DNA of 64,000 bases, taken from the NCBI GenBank assembly GCA_046331265.1, contig JAXLRE010000010.1, forward strand, positions 3,682-67,681. The letters run 5' to 3'. The notes beneath the pieces were generated by a model. That model searched no databases, was not told the DNA's origin, and saw nothing but the letters and a program-made list of their open reading frames with translations. Below, piece after piece: positions 26,159 to 34,155 of this stretch (position 1 is its first letter; each line of letters begins with the position of its first letter). The DNA is from JAGPDB01 sp046331265 (GTDB taxonomy: Bacteria > Actinomycetota > Acidimicrobiia > IMCC26256 > JAGPDB01). The translations under genes and the position numbers were made by a program.

Positions 26159-27541
26159 TTAGCTGCCTCTAGCAATATTTGCGAACTTGGTGAATTTATC
26201 TAGGAATGCAAGCCTTACTGTACCTGTTGGGCCATTTCTATTTTTTCCAACGATGATTTCGCAGACCCCTTTACTTTCACTGTCTGGATTATAAACTTCA
26301 TCGCGATATAAAAACATAACAACGTCAGCGTCTTGCTCTAGAGATCCAGATTCACGAAGGTCAGCAAGCATCGGGCGTTTATCTTGACGATATTCGAGTT
26401 GACGGTTTAGCTGAGATAAAGCAATAACTGGTACTTCGAGCTCACGCGCAAGAATTTTTAATCCACGTGACATTTCTGAAACTTCCAATTGTCTTGATTC
26501 TGTTGAACCATTGGAACTCATCAACTGTAAATAGTCAATAACGATTGCTCCAAGTTCACCATGGCGCGCTCTAATACGTCGAGCTTTAGCTCTCATTTCC
26601 ATAATTGTACAGTGAGGATTATCGTCAATAAATATAGGAGCATCCGCTAAACGACCTACAGCGTGTCCAAGTTTTTCCCAGTCGTCGGTAGAAACTTTTC
26701 CGGTTTGCAGATCACGGAACGGAACTCGTGCTTCGGCACTTAGTAGACGCTTAGTCAATTCGAGGTGTCCCATTTCCATGGAAAAAATCAATGTTGGTTT
26801 TTTGCTTGTTAATGCAACGTTGCTAGCAATACCCAACGAAGCTGCAGTTTTACCCATTGCAGGTCGTGCCGCCAAAATATATAGAGCATTTGGCTGTAGA
26901 CCTAAAAGCAATTCATCTAGATCGTAATACCCTGTCGATACACCAGTAACGTCATCTGTTTTTCCATACATTTCTTCAAGATGATTCATTGCAGCGTTAA
27001 CACTGTCTCGAGAAGTTACAAGCGAATCAGTTACCTGTCTTTCAGCGACATCAAAAATCATCGTCTCAGCTCGATCTAATGTCATCGGGATTGACTCTGG
27101 ATTCGAGTATCCCATTTCTGCAATATCGTTTGCAGCAATAATCATTGCTCGCAGTTGAGATAAATCGGTAATAATTTTCGCATAGTATGTTGCATTCGTT
27201 GAAGATGGTGGAGCTGCTTGCAATTCGAGTATTGCTGATTTTCCACCGACTTTATCGACAGCGTTGTCGCGTCGAAGTTGTTCCATCAATGTCACTTCAT
27301 CGACAGCTTCTCCTCTGTTGTACATTGCCATGATGGCGCGGTGAATTTCACTATGCGCTGGTTTGTAATAATCATTTTCTTCAACACGCATTTCTATTGC
27401 TGAAGATATTGCATCTCTGTTTAAAAGCATTGAGCCAATAAGACATTCTTCTGCAATAATATTATGAGGCATCTGACGATTAGTTTCGCGAGACGAATTT
27501 TGTTTTGATGTTGAATATGAGTCGCTTATCGTCCCTGTCAT
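26159..27541 (-). CDS. dnaB: Replicative DNA helicase DnaB
   Basis: A 460-aa hexameric helicase that unwinds DNA ahead of the replisome. The N-terminal helical domain (20-125, PHNIIAEECLIGSMLLN) and the RecA-like motor are complete: Walker A AARPAMGKTAASL near 225, Walker B GAIVIDYLQLM, and motif H4 SLEQDADVVMFLYRDE. No intein is present, although actinobacterial dnaB genes often carry one. In mycobacteria dnaB lies close to rpsF-ssb-rpsR-rplI; here those genes are about 23 kb away. It runs towards the lipoprotein gene. Confidence 0.97.
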   Translation of the reverse strand: MTGTISDSYSTSKQNSSRETNRQMPHNIIAEECLIGSMLLNRDAISSAIEMRVEENDYYKPAHSEIHRAIMAMYNRGEAVDEVTLMEQLRRDNAVDKVGGKSAILELQAAPPSSTNATYYAKIITDLSQLRAMIIAANDIAEMGYSNPESIPMTLDRAETMIFDVAERQVTDSLVTSRDSVNAAMNHLEEMYGKTDDVTGVSTGYYDLDELLLGLQPNALYILAARPAMGKTAASLGIASNVALTSKKPTLIFSMEMGHLELTKRLLSAEARVPFRDLQTGKVSTDDWEKLGHAVGRLADAPIFIDDNPHCTIMEMRAKARRIRARHGELGAIVIDYLQLMSSNGSTESRQLEVSEMSRGLKILARELEVPVIALSQLNRQLEYRQDKRPMLADLRESGSLEQDADVVMFLYRDEVYNPDSESKGVCEIIVGKNRNGPTGTVRLAFLDKFTKFANIARGS

Positions 27542-27609
27542 CCAAGTATTCTTTCACATAATCGACCTTTGACGCTAGGCGCCATTGTTTATGACTAATT
27601 TACGAAGAC

Positions 27610-27615
27610 TAGAAT
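27610..27615 (+). promoter_or_regulatory. -10 element for argS (leaderless)
   Basis: TAGAAT is followed by seven bases and ATG 27623. A weak TTGTTT lies 19 bp upstream. No ribosome site is present. Confidence 0.5.
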
Positions 27616-27622
27616 CATATCC

Positions 27623-29359
27623 ATGAAATCTCTCTTAGGGCTCGTTGAAGATTGCGCGAAAGAAGCGGTAGAAAAGGCAACTGGCCAAGATACTGACCCG
27701 ATTGTTCGCTGGAGCACAAACCCTAAGTTTGGAGATATTCAGATTAACGCTGCAATGAATTTAGGTAAACAGCTTGGGAAAAACCCTCGAGACGTTGCTA
27801 ACGACATAAGTAACAATCTAAATGTATCGATATTTTCTGATAAGCAACCTGAAATAGCTGGCCCAGGATTTATCAATATTTCACTATCTCTACAAGCTAT
27901 TAATTCCTATGCAAAAAATTTATTATTAGATGAACATTGCGGTGTGAATAAAGTATCGGTTCCAAAAAATATAGTTGTTGACTATGGCGGTGCAAATATT
28001 GCTAAAGAAATGCATATTGGGCATTTGCGTTCAGCAATTATTGGAGACGCATTAAATAGAGTATTTAGTTTTTTGGGTCATAATGTAACCAAGCAAGACC
28101 ACCTCGGCGATTGGGGTACACAATTTGGAATGCTTGTTGAATTTTTAGTTGTTAATGGTGAGATTCCAGAAACACTACCTGAGCTTAGCGATCTCGATAC
28201 TTTTTATAAACAAGCTCAATCTAAATTCAAAACTGACGAAGACTTTGCAACTAAAGCTCGCGCACGTGTTGCATTGCTTCAAGGTGGTGATAGCGATTCT
28301 TTGCGTGCATGGAAACATATATACAACGAAACTATGACACATTTGTTGATTGTGTATAAACGGTTAGGAATTTTATTAACCGATGCCGATTCGAGAGGTG
28401 AAAGTTTTTATAACAACATGCTGAGCGGAATTTGCGAAGAACTTGTTGAAAAAAATATTGCTACTCAAAGTGAAGGTGCATTAGTTATATACAAACCAGA
28501 TGAACTAGATCGAGATGGGAATCCTTTCGGTCTAATTATTAGAAAATCAGATGGCGGATACGGTTATGCAACAACAGATCTAGCAGCTATTAAGTATGCT
28601 GTTGAATCCGATCGAGCAGATGAAGTCGTTTATGCAGTGGATGCAAGACAATCGCAGCATTTTGAAATTGTTTTCTGGGCAGCGCAGCAGGCTGGTTGGC
28701 TTGAAAATACAGAATTATTCCATGCAGCTTTTGGGACAGTTTTAGGTTTAGATGGAAAGCCATTTAAAACACGTTCTGGCGATGTTGTGAAATTAAAAGA
28801 ACTTATTGACGAAGCACAAATGCGCGCAAGTGAATTAGTAAAAGAAAAAAATAGCGATTTACCATTTGAACAATCACAACAACTAGCTTCAGATATTGGC
28901 GTAGGCGCAATTAAATATGCCGACCTTTCAAACAATCGAATTAAAAATTATGTTTTCGATTGGGATCGCATGTTAACCATGGAAGGAAATACTGCTCCAT
29001 ATTTACAATACGCAATAGCGCGAATAAATTCACTACTTCGTAATGCCTCTAGTGATGATATCGAGTTTTCCGATTTGGACTTTTCACTCGAATTTGGAGT
29101 TGAAACAGAATTAATTAAAGAGTTATCCAAATTCAATGAAGTCTTAATTGATGTTGCAGATTCTTGCGAACCACACCGTTTATGTACATACCTCTTCAAT
29201 CTGGCTCAAACATTTACATCTTTTTATGAAAACAAGCCTGTTTTAAAAGAAGAAAACCACGACTTAAGAAAATCGAGACTGGCTATATGCTATTTAACAG
29301 CTCGAACATTAAGGAAAGGCTTAGAACTTTTGGGCATTAACTCACCTGAAAGGATGTAA
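27623..29359 (+). CDS. argS: Arginyl-tRNA synthetase
   Basis: A 578-aa class I synthetase that charges tRNA-Arg. The N-terminal additional domain (1-110) contacts the tRNA D-loop. The catalytic core has VDYGGANIAKEMHIGHLRSA, in which HIGH is the ATP-binding signature. FKTRSGDVVKL takes the place of a canonical KMSKS, which is common in ArgRS. The C-terminal anticodon-binding helices close with LLGINSPERM, the standard ArgRS ending. tRNA-Arg(ACG), a substrate, is in the window at 42834. The next gene begins 3 bp downstream. Confidence 0.97.
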   Translation: MKSLLGLVEDCAKEAVEKATGQDTDPIVRWSTNPKFGDIQINAAMNLGKQLGKNPRDVANDISNNLNVSIFSDKQPEIAGPGFINISLSLQAINSYAKNLLLDEHCGVNKVSVPKNIVVDYGGANIAKEMHIGHLRSAIIGDALNRVFSFLGHNVTKQDHLGDWGTQFGMLVEFLVVNGEIPETLPELSDLDTFYKQAQSKFKTDEDFATKARARVALLQGGDSDSLRAWKHIYNETMTHLLIVYKRLGILLTDADSRGESFYNNMLSGICEELVEKNIATQSEGALVIYKPDELDRDGNPFGLIIRKSDGGYGYATTDLAAIKYAVESDRADEVVYAVDARQSQHFEIVFWAAQQAGWLENTELFHAAFGTVLGLDGKPFKTRSGDVVKLKELIDEAQMRASELVKEKNSDLPFEQSQQLASDIGVGAIKYADLSNNRIKNYVFDWDRMLTMEGNTAPYLQYAIARINSLLRNASSDDIEFSDLDFSLEFGVETELIKELSKFNEVLIDVADSCEPHRLCTYLFNLAQTFTSFYENKPVLKEENHDLRKSRLAICYLTARTLRKGLELLGINSPERM

Positions 29360-29362
29360 CTT

Positions 29363-30286
29363 TTGAGCAATTTCCTTATCCTTATTGAAAAAATTTACCC
29401 GCTCTATGTCATTATTTGTTTCGGTTATATTGCAGGCAAATTTCTAAAAGTTGAACGAGATTCAATAGCTAAAATAGCTATTTATTTTGTAGCTCCTGTT
29501 GTTGTTTTTAACTCCTTTGCGACAATGCCAAAAGGAAATACGTATCTATTGTTACCAGTTATATTTTTCTCTGTCGCAATGATAATTGCTTGTGCCTATT
29601 ATCTAGTTGGCTCAAAGGTATTTACCTCCTCTGAAAGAAACTTACTTAGTGCAAGTGTTGGTTCAGGAAACACTGGATATTTTGGCATACCTTTAATACT
29701 TGCTGTATTTGGAGAACGCTACTTAAATATTGCAGTTATTTCTACTTTGGGTCTCATTATCTATGAAAACACGTTCGCCTATTTTTTAATTTCGAAAAGC
29801 GAGCACACGCTTACAACTTCTCTAAAAAAGATGGCTATGTTACCTTCAATATATACATGTTTGTTTGGAATTATTATCAACAAGTCATCGGTTACGTTAC
29901 CTGAAAATATTGTTAATACAATTACTTATTTCAGAGGAGCCTATGTTGTTCTAGGAATGATGATCGTAGGAATAGCATTAAGCACAGTGACTAAAGCCTC
30001 TTTGGATATTAAATTTGGTGCTCTTGCCTTTAGCGCCAAATTCATAATCTACCCATTGATTATTTCATTATTTATATTTTTAGATAACAAATATTTTGGA
30101 TTGTATCCACAACGAGTCCATGAGGTGCTTCTTGTTCTATCAATTGTGCCGATGGCTGCAAATGTTGTTTCATTTGCATCACATTTAAAGGTTCATCCAG
30201 AAAAAATAGCGGCTGTAGTTTTTGCTAGTACTGCTTTTGCTTTGTTCTATCTACCTTTATTTATAAGCATTTTTATTAGCCATTAG
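29363..30286 (+). CDS. AEC (auxin efflux carrier) family transporter
   Basis: A 307-aa membrane protein with about ten hydrophobic helices in two halves. It has typical AEC features: YPLYVIICFGYIAGKFLK at the start, GNTGYFGIPLILAVFGE around residue 100 (the crossover Asn/Gly motif of helix 4) and PMAANVVSFASHL near the end. Members export carboxylates such as malonate or malate, or auxin; the substrate is unknown. The start is TTG, preceded by GAAAGGA inside the last codons of argS, so it is read as part of the argS transcript. Confidence 0.85.
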   Translation: MSNFLILIEKIYPLYVIICFGYIAGKFLKVERDSIAKIAIYFVAPVVVFNSFATMPKGNTYLLLPVIFFSVAMIIACAYYLVGSKVFTSSERNLLSASVGSGNTGYFGIPLILAVFGERYLNIAVISTLGLIIYENTFAYFLISKSEHTLTTSLKKMAMLPSIYTCLFGIIINKSSVTLPENIVNTITYFRGAYVVLGMMIVGIALSTVTKASLDIKFGALAFSAKFIIYPLIISLFIFLDNKYFGLYPQRVHEVLLVLSIVPMAANVVSFASHLKVHPEKIAAVVFASTAFALFYLPLFISIFISH

Positions 30287-30305
30287 TGGTTTCAATATAT
30301 CCGTT

Positions 30306-30335
30306 TTGAGTATTTTCTCTGACCTGATCTAGTAT
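30306..30335 (+). promoter_or_regulatory. Promoter of the methyltransferase gene (leaderless)
   Basis: TTGAGT (30306-30311), an 18-bp spacer and TAGTAT (30330-30335) are followed by six bases and ATG 30342. Confidence 0.6.
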
Positions 30336-30341
30336 TTTCTA

Positions 30342-31730
30342 ATGACAGTTACTCATTCTGATGAAACATATGATGCACTCCAGTTCTTAGTTGATCCTTC
30401 ACGTTCTAGGCTTGAAGACAGAGACTTAACTAGAGAAAGAATTCTTGCTGGTTTATCTACAGCAATATATGGTGATCCATTCGGTCAAGTCATTCGTTAT
30501 GCCAAACAGCTCGTTGTAGATGGACATTACAGTTCATTGCAAATGGCAGTTGGTTTAGAAATTGCTGGATCACTATACGAGCGAGCAAATGCTAGATATT
30601 TAGATCAGGACAATCCTATTACCGGAGAAGCTTTAGCAAAACACCATGAAGCTGTAAGAAATGGTGGTTTAACTCCAGTCGATGCAGCATATGCGATGAA
30701 TGTTCCCAATTGCGTTGACCAAGTTATTCAAGCTGATAGAGCCTTTCGCGGAGATACTATTGGGGCACAAGCAGCAGTAAGCGCTGCAAATTACGGAGCA
30801 ATATTTTCGAATACAACCATGACGACTGGTTCACGAATTACAGAAAAACTAAGAGGCAAAGAATCGCCTTATGAACTTGATGAAGTCTCATATTCAGGGA
30901 TGACCCACTTAGACAGTTCAAATTTAATTATAGGAAATACTGTCGAAGGAATAATTGAACACTCAATTCTTGTCCACGGCGCAGCTCAATCTATAAGAGT
31001 TTTTGATATAGGGTCTGGACACGGTGCAACTCTTGCCGCGATTATGCACAGTGTTGCAAGTCGCATCAAAGGGCCTCTTCCGCTACTGGCATTTACCGGA
31101 ATAGAAGCAACTCCTGTTTTTTATAAAGAACTTTGTGAATTTATGAAAGGCCCTTTCGGTGCTGCTTGCGTTGATCTTGATCTGAATTTAACCGATTCAT
31201 CAGACAACTGTATTTCACAATTTGGTGAAATCAATCTTGTACAAGGTGACGTGAGCGAAGCAATTCGTAATATGGTTCAACTCCCACTGCACAAACCATC
31301 TGAAACCACTGTTGTAGTCGCCAACTACGCATTTCATAGACTCCCTTCAGATAAGAAAAACGAAATTATTAAAAAATTTGCAGATCAAGAAAATGTTATT
31401 TTCGTAATTGGCGATTTAATGCAAAATACAAGTTTCATTAACGCTCGACACTTTAACTTGGCGATTAACGGGCCATTAAATACTGGGAATAGATCACTAA
31501 TACAACACCTCGCACAAAACGGTTTCCAAGTAATTGATCCGGCTGACGGCATCCCACTAGCTGTTGATCAGCGCCTTGGAAAAAATATTGTTGGAGACAG
31601 CATTGACCCATTAAAAGATGGACATTTATTTATCGCTGTTAAAGGGGAGAGAGCTTTAGCCGCTCTTGGTCTTGTAACATATGATTCCCCATTAGCTATG
31701 ACAAGACATAGTGAACCAATTGCTTTATAG
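30342..31730 (+). CDS. SAM-dependent methyltransferase-fold protein with a helical N-terminal domain
   Basis: A 462-aa soluble protein. Residues 219-229 (RVFDIGSGHGATL) are motif I of class I methyltransferases; VVVANYAFHRLP (about 325) fits motif IV and the C-terminal strands fit the rest of the fold. The first roughly 200 residues are helical and unrecognised. The segment after motif I (GPLPLLAFTGIEATPVF) and the helical N-domain faintly recall bacterial GRAS-family proteins, which are methyltransferase-like small-molecule modifiers; this is tentative. The substrate is unknown. It has its own leaderless promoter and is followed 7 bp later by a small membrane protein gene. Confidence 0.7.
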   Translation: MTVTHSDETYDALQFLVDPSRSRLEDRDLTRERILAGLSTAIYGDPFGQVIRYAKQLVVDGHYSSLQMAVGLEIAGSLYERANARYLDQDNPITGEALAKHHEAVRNGGLTPVDAAYAMNVPNCVDQVIQADRAFRGDTIGAQAAVSAANYGAIFSNTTMTTGSRITEKLRGKESPYELDEVSYSGMTHLDSSNLIIGNTVEGIIEHSILVHGAAQSIRVFDIGSGHGATLAAIMHSVASRIKGPLPLLAFTGIEATPVFYKELCEFMKGPFGAACVDLDLNLTDSSDNCISQFGEINLVQGDVSEAIRNMVQLPLHKPSETTVVVANYAFHRLPSDKKNEIIKKFADQENVIFVIGDLMQNTSFINARHFNLAINGPLNTGNRSLIQHLAQNGFQVIDPADGIPLAVDQRLGKNIVGDSIDPLKDGHLFIAVKGERALAALGLVTYDSPLAMTRHSEPIAL

Positions 31731-31731
31731 T
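31703..31731 (+). promoter_or_regulatory. Promoter for the 190-aa membrane protein (leaderless)
   Basis: AAGACA (31703-31708), a 17-bp spacer and TATAGT (31726-31731) are followed by ATCTAG and ATG 31738. The element lies inside the end of the methyltransferase gene. Confidence 0.5.
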
Positions 31732-31737
31732 ATCTAG

Positions 31738-32310
31738 ATGATAAGGGTCATTCTCGTTGCATCTAGTTTATTTTTTGGTGTATTAGGTGTTGCTCTTTAT
31801 GTCTTCAGCATCATTAAGGGCGAAACCAGACCTCATAGGATGACAAGATTTATCTTGTTTTTTATTTTGACATTAAATTTCGTGAGTATAGTGGCTGCAA
31901 AAGGAAATACAGGTGCGATTTTATATGCTGGACTATCGTTCGCACATTCTGGCTTATTATTTGGAATGAGTTTATGGAGAGGCATGGGAGGAAAAAACCG
32001 TTTAGATTTCACATGTTTAGGTATCGCTGTATGTGGAATCATCGGATGGAAATTAACCGGTAACGCGCTAGTTGGTGTTTGGTTTGCGATTCTTGCAGAC
32101 CTCGCAGCCTATATACCTGCTTTTATTAAAACTTGGAAACATCCAAATACTGAATCACATTGGCTATATACATTAAGCATTCTTGCAGCAGGGCTCAGCC
32201 TGGCAGCTTATCCTATAAAAGCAGAGTCAATATTTCAGATATATATAATTTTGGCTTCAGCGACAATGGTCTTAATTATCTATCGTAAAAGATTAATTGT
32301 GCAAAGATAA
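31738..32310 (+). CDS. Polytopic membrane protein of unknown function
   Basis: A 190-aa integral membrane protein with about seven hydrophobic helices and short loops. Notable features are an ETRPHRMTRF loop after helix 1 and a conserved-looking DLAAYIPAFIKTWKHPNTESHW segment before the last two helices. This is a recurring hypothetical-membrane-protein pattern with some likeness to SWEET/PQ-loop half transporters. I cannot assign a substrate. Inside the methyltransferase operon but with its own -10. Confidence 0.68.
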   Translation: MIRVILVASSLFFGVLGVALYVFSIIKGETRPHRMTRFILFFILTLNFVSIVAAKGNTGAILYAGLSFAHSGLLFGMSLWRGMGGKNRLDFTCLGIAVCGIIGWKLTGNALVGVWFAILADLAAYIPAFIKTWKHPNTESHWLYTLSILAAGLSLAAYPIKAESIFQIYIILASATMVLIIYRKRLIVQR

Positions 32311-32326
32311 AATAAGTCACTACGAT
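32297..32326 (+). promoter_or_regulatory. Promoter for the RibD-like reductase (leaderless)
   Basis: TTGTGC (32297-32302), an 18-bp spacer and TACGAT (32321-32326) are followed by six bases and ATG 32333. It overlaps the end of the membrane protein gene and argues against a TTG start at 32297. Confidence 0.5.
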
Positions 32327-32332
32327 TTATAC

Positions 32333-33061
32333 ATGGATCAGATTTGGCCCACATTCATTGAAAATATCGATCTTGATATTGCATATGAAGTCCCAGAGAG
32401 CAAAAATAAATTCTTACGCATAAACATGGTTGAAAGTCTTGATGGTGTTTTCACAATCGACGGTAGAGCTAAAAAGCTAAGTAGCGATATAGACAGAAAA
32501 ACCTTCCAGATTATGCGTCAGCATGCTGATGTTCTTCTTGTAGGTGCAGACACAGTCCGTAAAGAAAATTATTCAGCACCAAAATTTAATGACGAGATTA
32601 AGCAAAAAAGAAAATCAAAAGGAATCTCTCCGCACTTACCACTTGCACTAATTAGCTCTACCGCGAATTTTGATTTCGAAAGCGCTTTATTTCAAGGTGA
32701 CGAGAAAACAATTATCTTTACAACAAATGAAGCAGTAAGTAATCATATAGAACATCACAAGATCGCAGAATTTATTGGTTGCGGAAAAGATAAGGTTGAT
32801 CTCAGCAATGCCGTCAATGTCCTAATTGAAAAAGGCTATAAGAATATTCTTTGTGAAGGTGGTCCGACAATTAATGCGCAGTTATTAGAAAATAATTTAA
32901 TAGATGAATTATGTCTTGCCATATCTCCTCAGATAGTTCAAGGGACAACCCCAACAATTTTTAACGGTCCAGTATTAAACAATCCAGCTAAATGTAAACC
33001 AACGCACATGTTCACTCAGGATGATTTCTTGTTTATGCGCTATAGGTTTTTAGACAACTAA
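32333..33061 (+). CDS. Pyrimidine reductase-like protein (RibD C-terminal / DHFR-like fold)
   Basis: A protein of about 242 aa with the RibD reductase fold: FLRINMVESLDGVFTIDGRA is the family N-terminal motif, ADVLLVGADTVRKENY the NADPH/phosphate segment, and KNILCEGGPTINAQLL the second NADPH motif. The deaminase half of RibD is absent. It may catalyse the reductase step of riboflavin synthesis or act as a stand-alone NADPH reductase, as with related actinobacterial proteins. No other rib genes are here. The start at ATG 32333 is chosen because a -10 lies six bases upstream. The frame is open to TTG 32297. Confidence 0.82.
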   Translation: MDQIWPTFIENIDLDIAYEVPESKNKFLRINMVESLDGVFTIDGRAKKLSSDIDRKTFQIMRQHADVLLVGADTVRKENYSAPKFNDEIKQKRKSKGISPHLPLALISSTANFDFESALFQGDEKTIIFTTNEAVSNHIEHHKIAEFIGCGKDKVDLSNAVNVLIEKGYKNILCEGGPTINAQLLENNLIDELCLAISPQIVQGTTPTIFNGPVLNNPAKCKPTHMFTQDDFLFMRYRFLDN

Positions 33062-33085
33062 TAATTACTGCTAGCCTCATTATCA

Positions 33086-33616
33086 ATGAAAAAAGGGCTC
33101 TTATCCATCCGCTATATCATGTCCATACCAATTGTTGGGTTAGTAATTTCGTCACTAGTAACAATGTATGTAGGAATTGGTAGAACAATTCATTTAATTG
33201 ATGTGATCATAAATGAGGGGACCGTAAAGCCAGTTATAACATCAGAAATTTTGTCATTAATTGATATTTATTTAATAGCGACTGTACAAGTAGTTACATT
33301 ATTTGGAATGACTTCATTATTCTTTGGATTCTCACCAGCACAAAAAGTTTACAATTGCGAAACATTAACTGAACTAAAAGCAACTATTAGCGAGTTAATA
33401 ATTTTAGTTGTGGCCGTTAGATTCGTTGAACTACTTTTTGCGGGTAAAAAAGGTACCGAACTTTTATATGCAAGTATTTCAATTGTTATGGTAGGAGCAA
33501 TGCTGATTGCCTTTACGCTTTTATCGTTTAAACATACAGGTGAGATTCATGCGAGTGATTCAGATTCACCTGAACTACAAAAATTAAAAAGACCTCAAGA
33601 AAATGGTGGTTTATGA
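33086..33616 (+). CDS. YqhA/UPF0114-like membrane protein
   Basis: A 176-aa protein with three to four membrane helices (about 8-30, 50-80, 95-120, 125-150) and a charged C-terminal tail. The order (basic start, long helix, a TVQVVTLFGMTSLFFG block, then LVVAVRFVELLF) resembles UPF0114/YqhA proteins, whose function is not known. The stop overlaps the next start (ATGA), so the two are coupled. Confidence 0.6.
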   Translation: MKKGLLSIRYIMSIPIVGLVISSLVTMYVGIGRTIHLIDVIINEGTVKPVITSEILSLIDIYLIATVQVVTLFGMTSLFFGFSPAQKVYNCETLTELKATISELIILVVAVRFVELLFAGKKGTELLYASISIVMVGAMLIAFTLLSFKHTGEIHASDSDSPELQKLKRPQENGGL

Positions 33617-34155
33617 AAATTGTTGGAATTTCTGGAAGCTTACGGACTGGTTCACTAAATACAAAACTTCTTCATGCTTGTAGAAAATTTTTGCCCAATA
33701 ATGTTGAATTTGTTGAGGGTTCAATAGATCTACCTCTGTATACAGGAAACGAAGATGAGTATCCAGAGAGTGTAGAAAAATTACGTGAGCTAGTCCACAG
33801 TGCCGATGCTCTTTTTATTACATGTCCAGAATACAACTGGAATATGTCCACACCACTAAAAAATGCAATTGACTGGTTAAGCCTTGGAGGAAAAGACGCT
33901 CCGATAAATAATCATGTAGTCGGACTGGCAGGTGTAGGTGGTGGTCGTCTTGGTTCTGTAAGAGCCCAAATGGCTGTGCGTTCTACACTTCTTCATAATA
34001 AAGTGTGGGTTGTACCAGGCCCTGAAGTTTTAATTGCACCGAATGAAAACACATTTGATGAAAACGGCGATTTAACAGATCCTATTGCTATAAAACTCGT
34101 AAAAGACGTTCTAGACGAATTAGTTCGCGTCGCGCCGATTTTATCGGTCAATTAG
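33613..34155 (+). CDS. NADPH-dependent FMN reductase (flavodoxin-like)
   Basis: A 180-aa flavodoxin-fold reductase. GISGSLRTGSLNTKLL near the start is the FMN phosphate loop (GSLRxxSxN), TCPEYNWNMSTPLKNAIDWLS is the second flavin-binding and dimer signature, and AGVGGGRLGSVRAQ the third. Relatives (ChrR, YieF, azoreductases) reduce quinones, chromate or FMN. It is coupled by ATGA to the upstream membrane protein. The tail overlaps the convergent 604-aa gene by 15 bp. Confidence 0.9.
   Translation: MKIVGISGSLRTGSLNTKLLHACRKFLPNNVEFVEGSIDLPLYTGNEDEYPESVEKLRELVHSADALFITCPEYNWNMSTPLKNAIDWLSLGGKDAPINNHVVGLAGVGGGRLGSVRAQMAVRSTLLHNKVWVVPGPEVLIAPNENTFDENGDLTDPIAIKLVKDVLDELVRVAPILSVN

Noticed and set aside
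29363..34155. Riboflavin biosynthesis operon
   Set aside because: Only one RibD-reductase-like gene and an FMN reductase are present; ribA/B/E/H are missing and each gene seems to have its own promoter.
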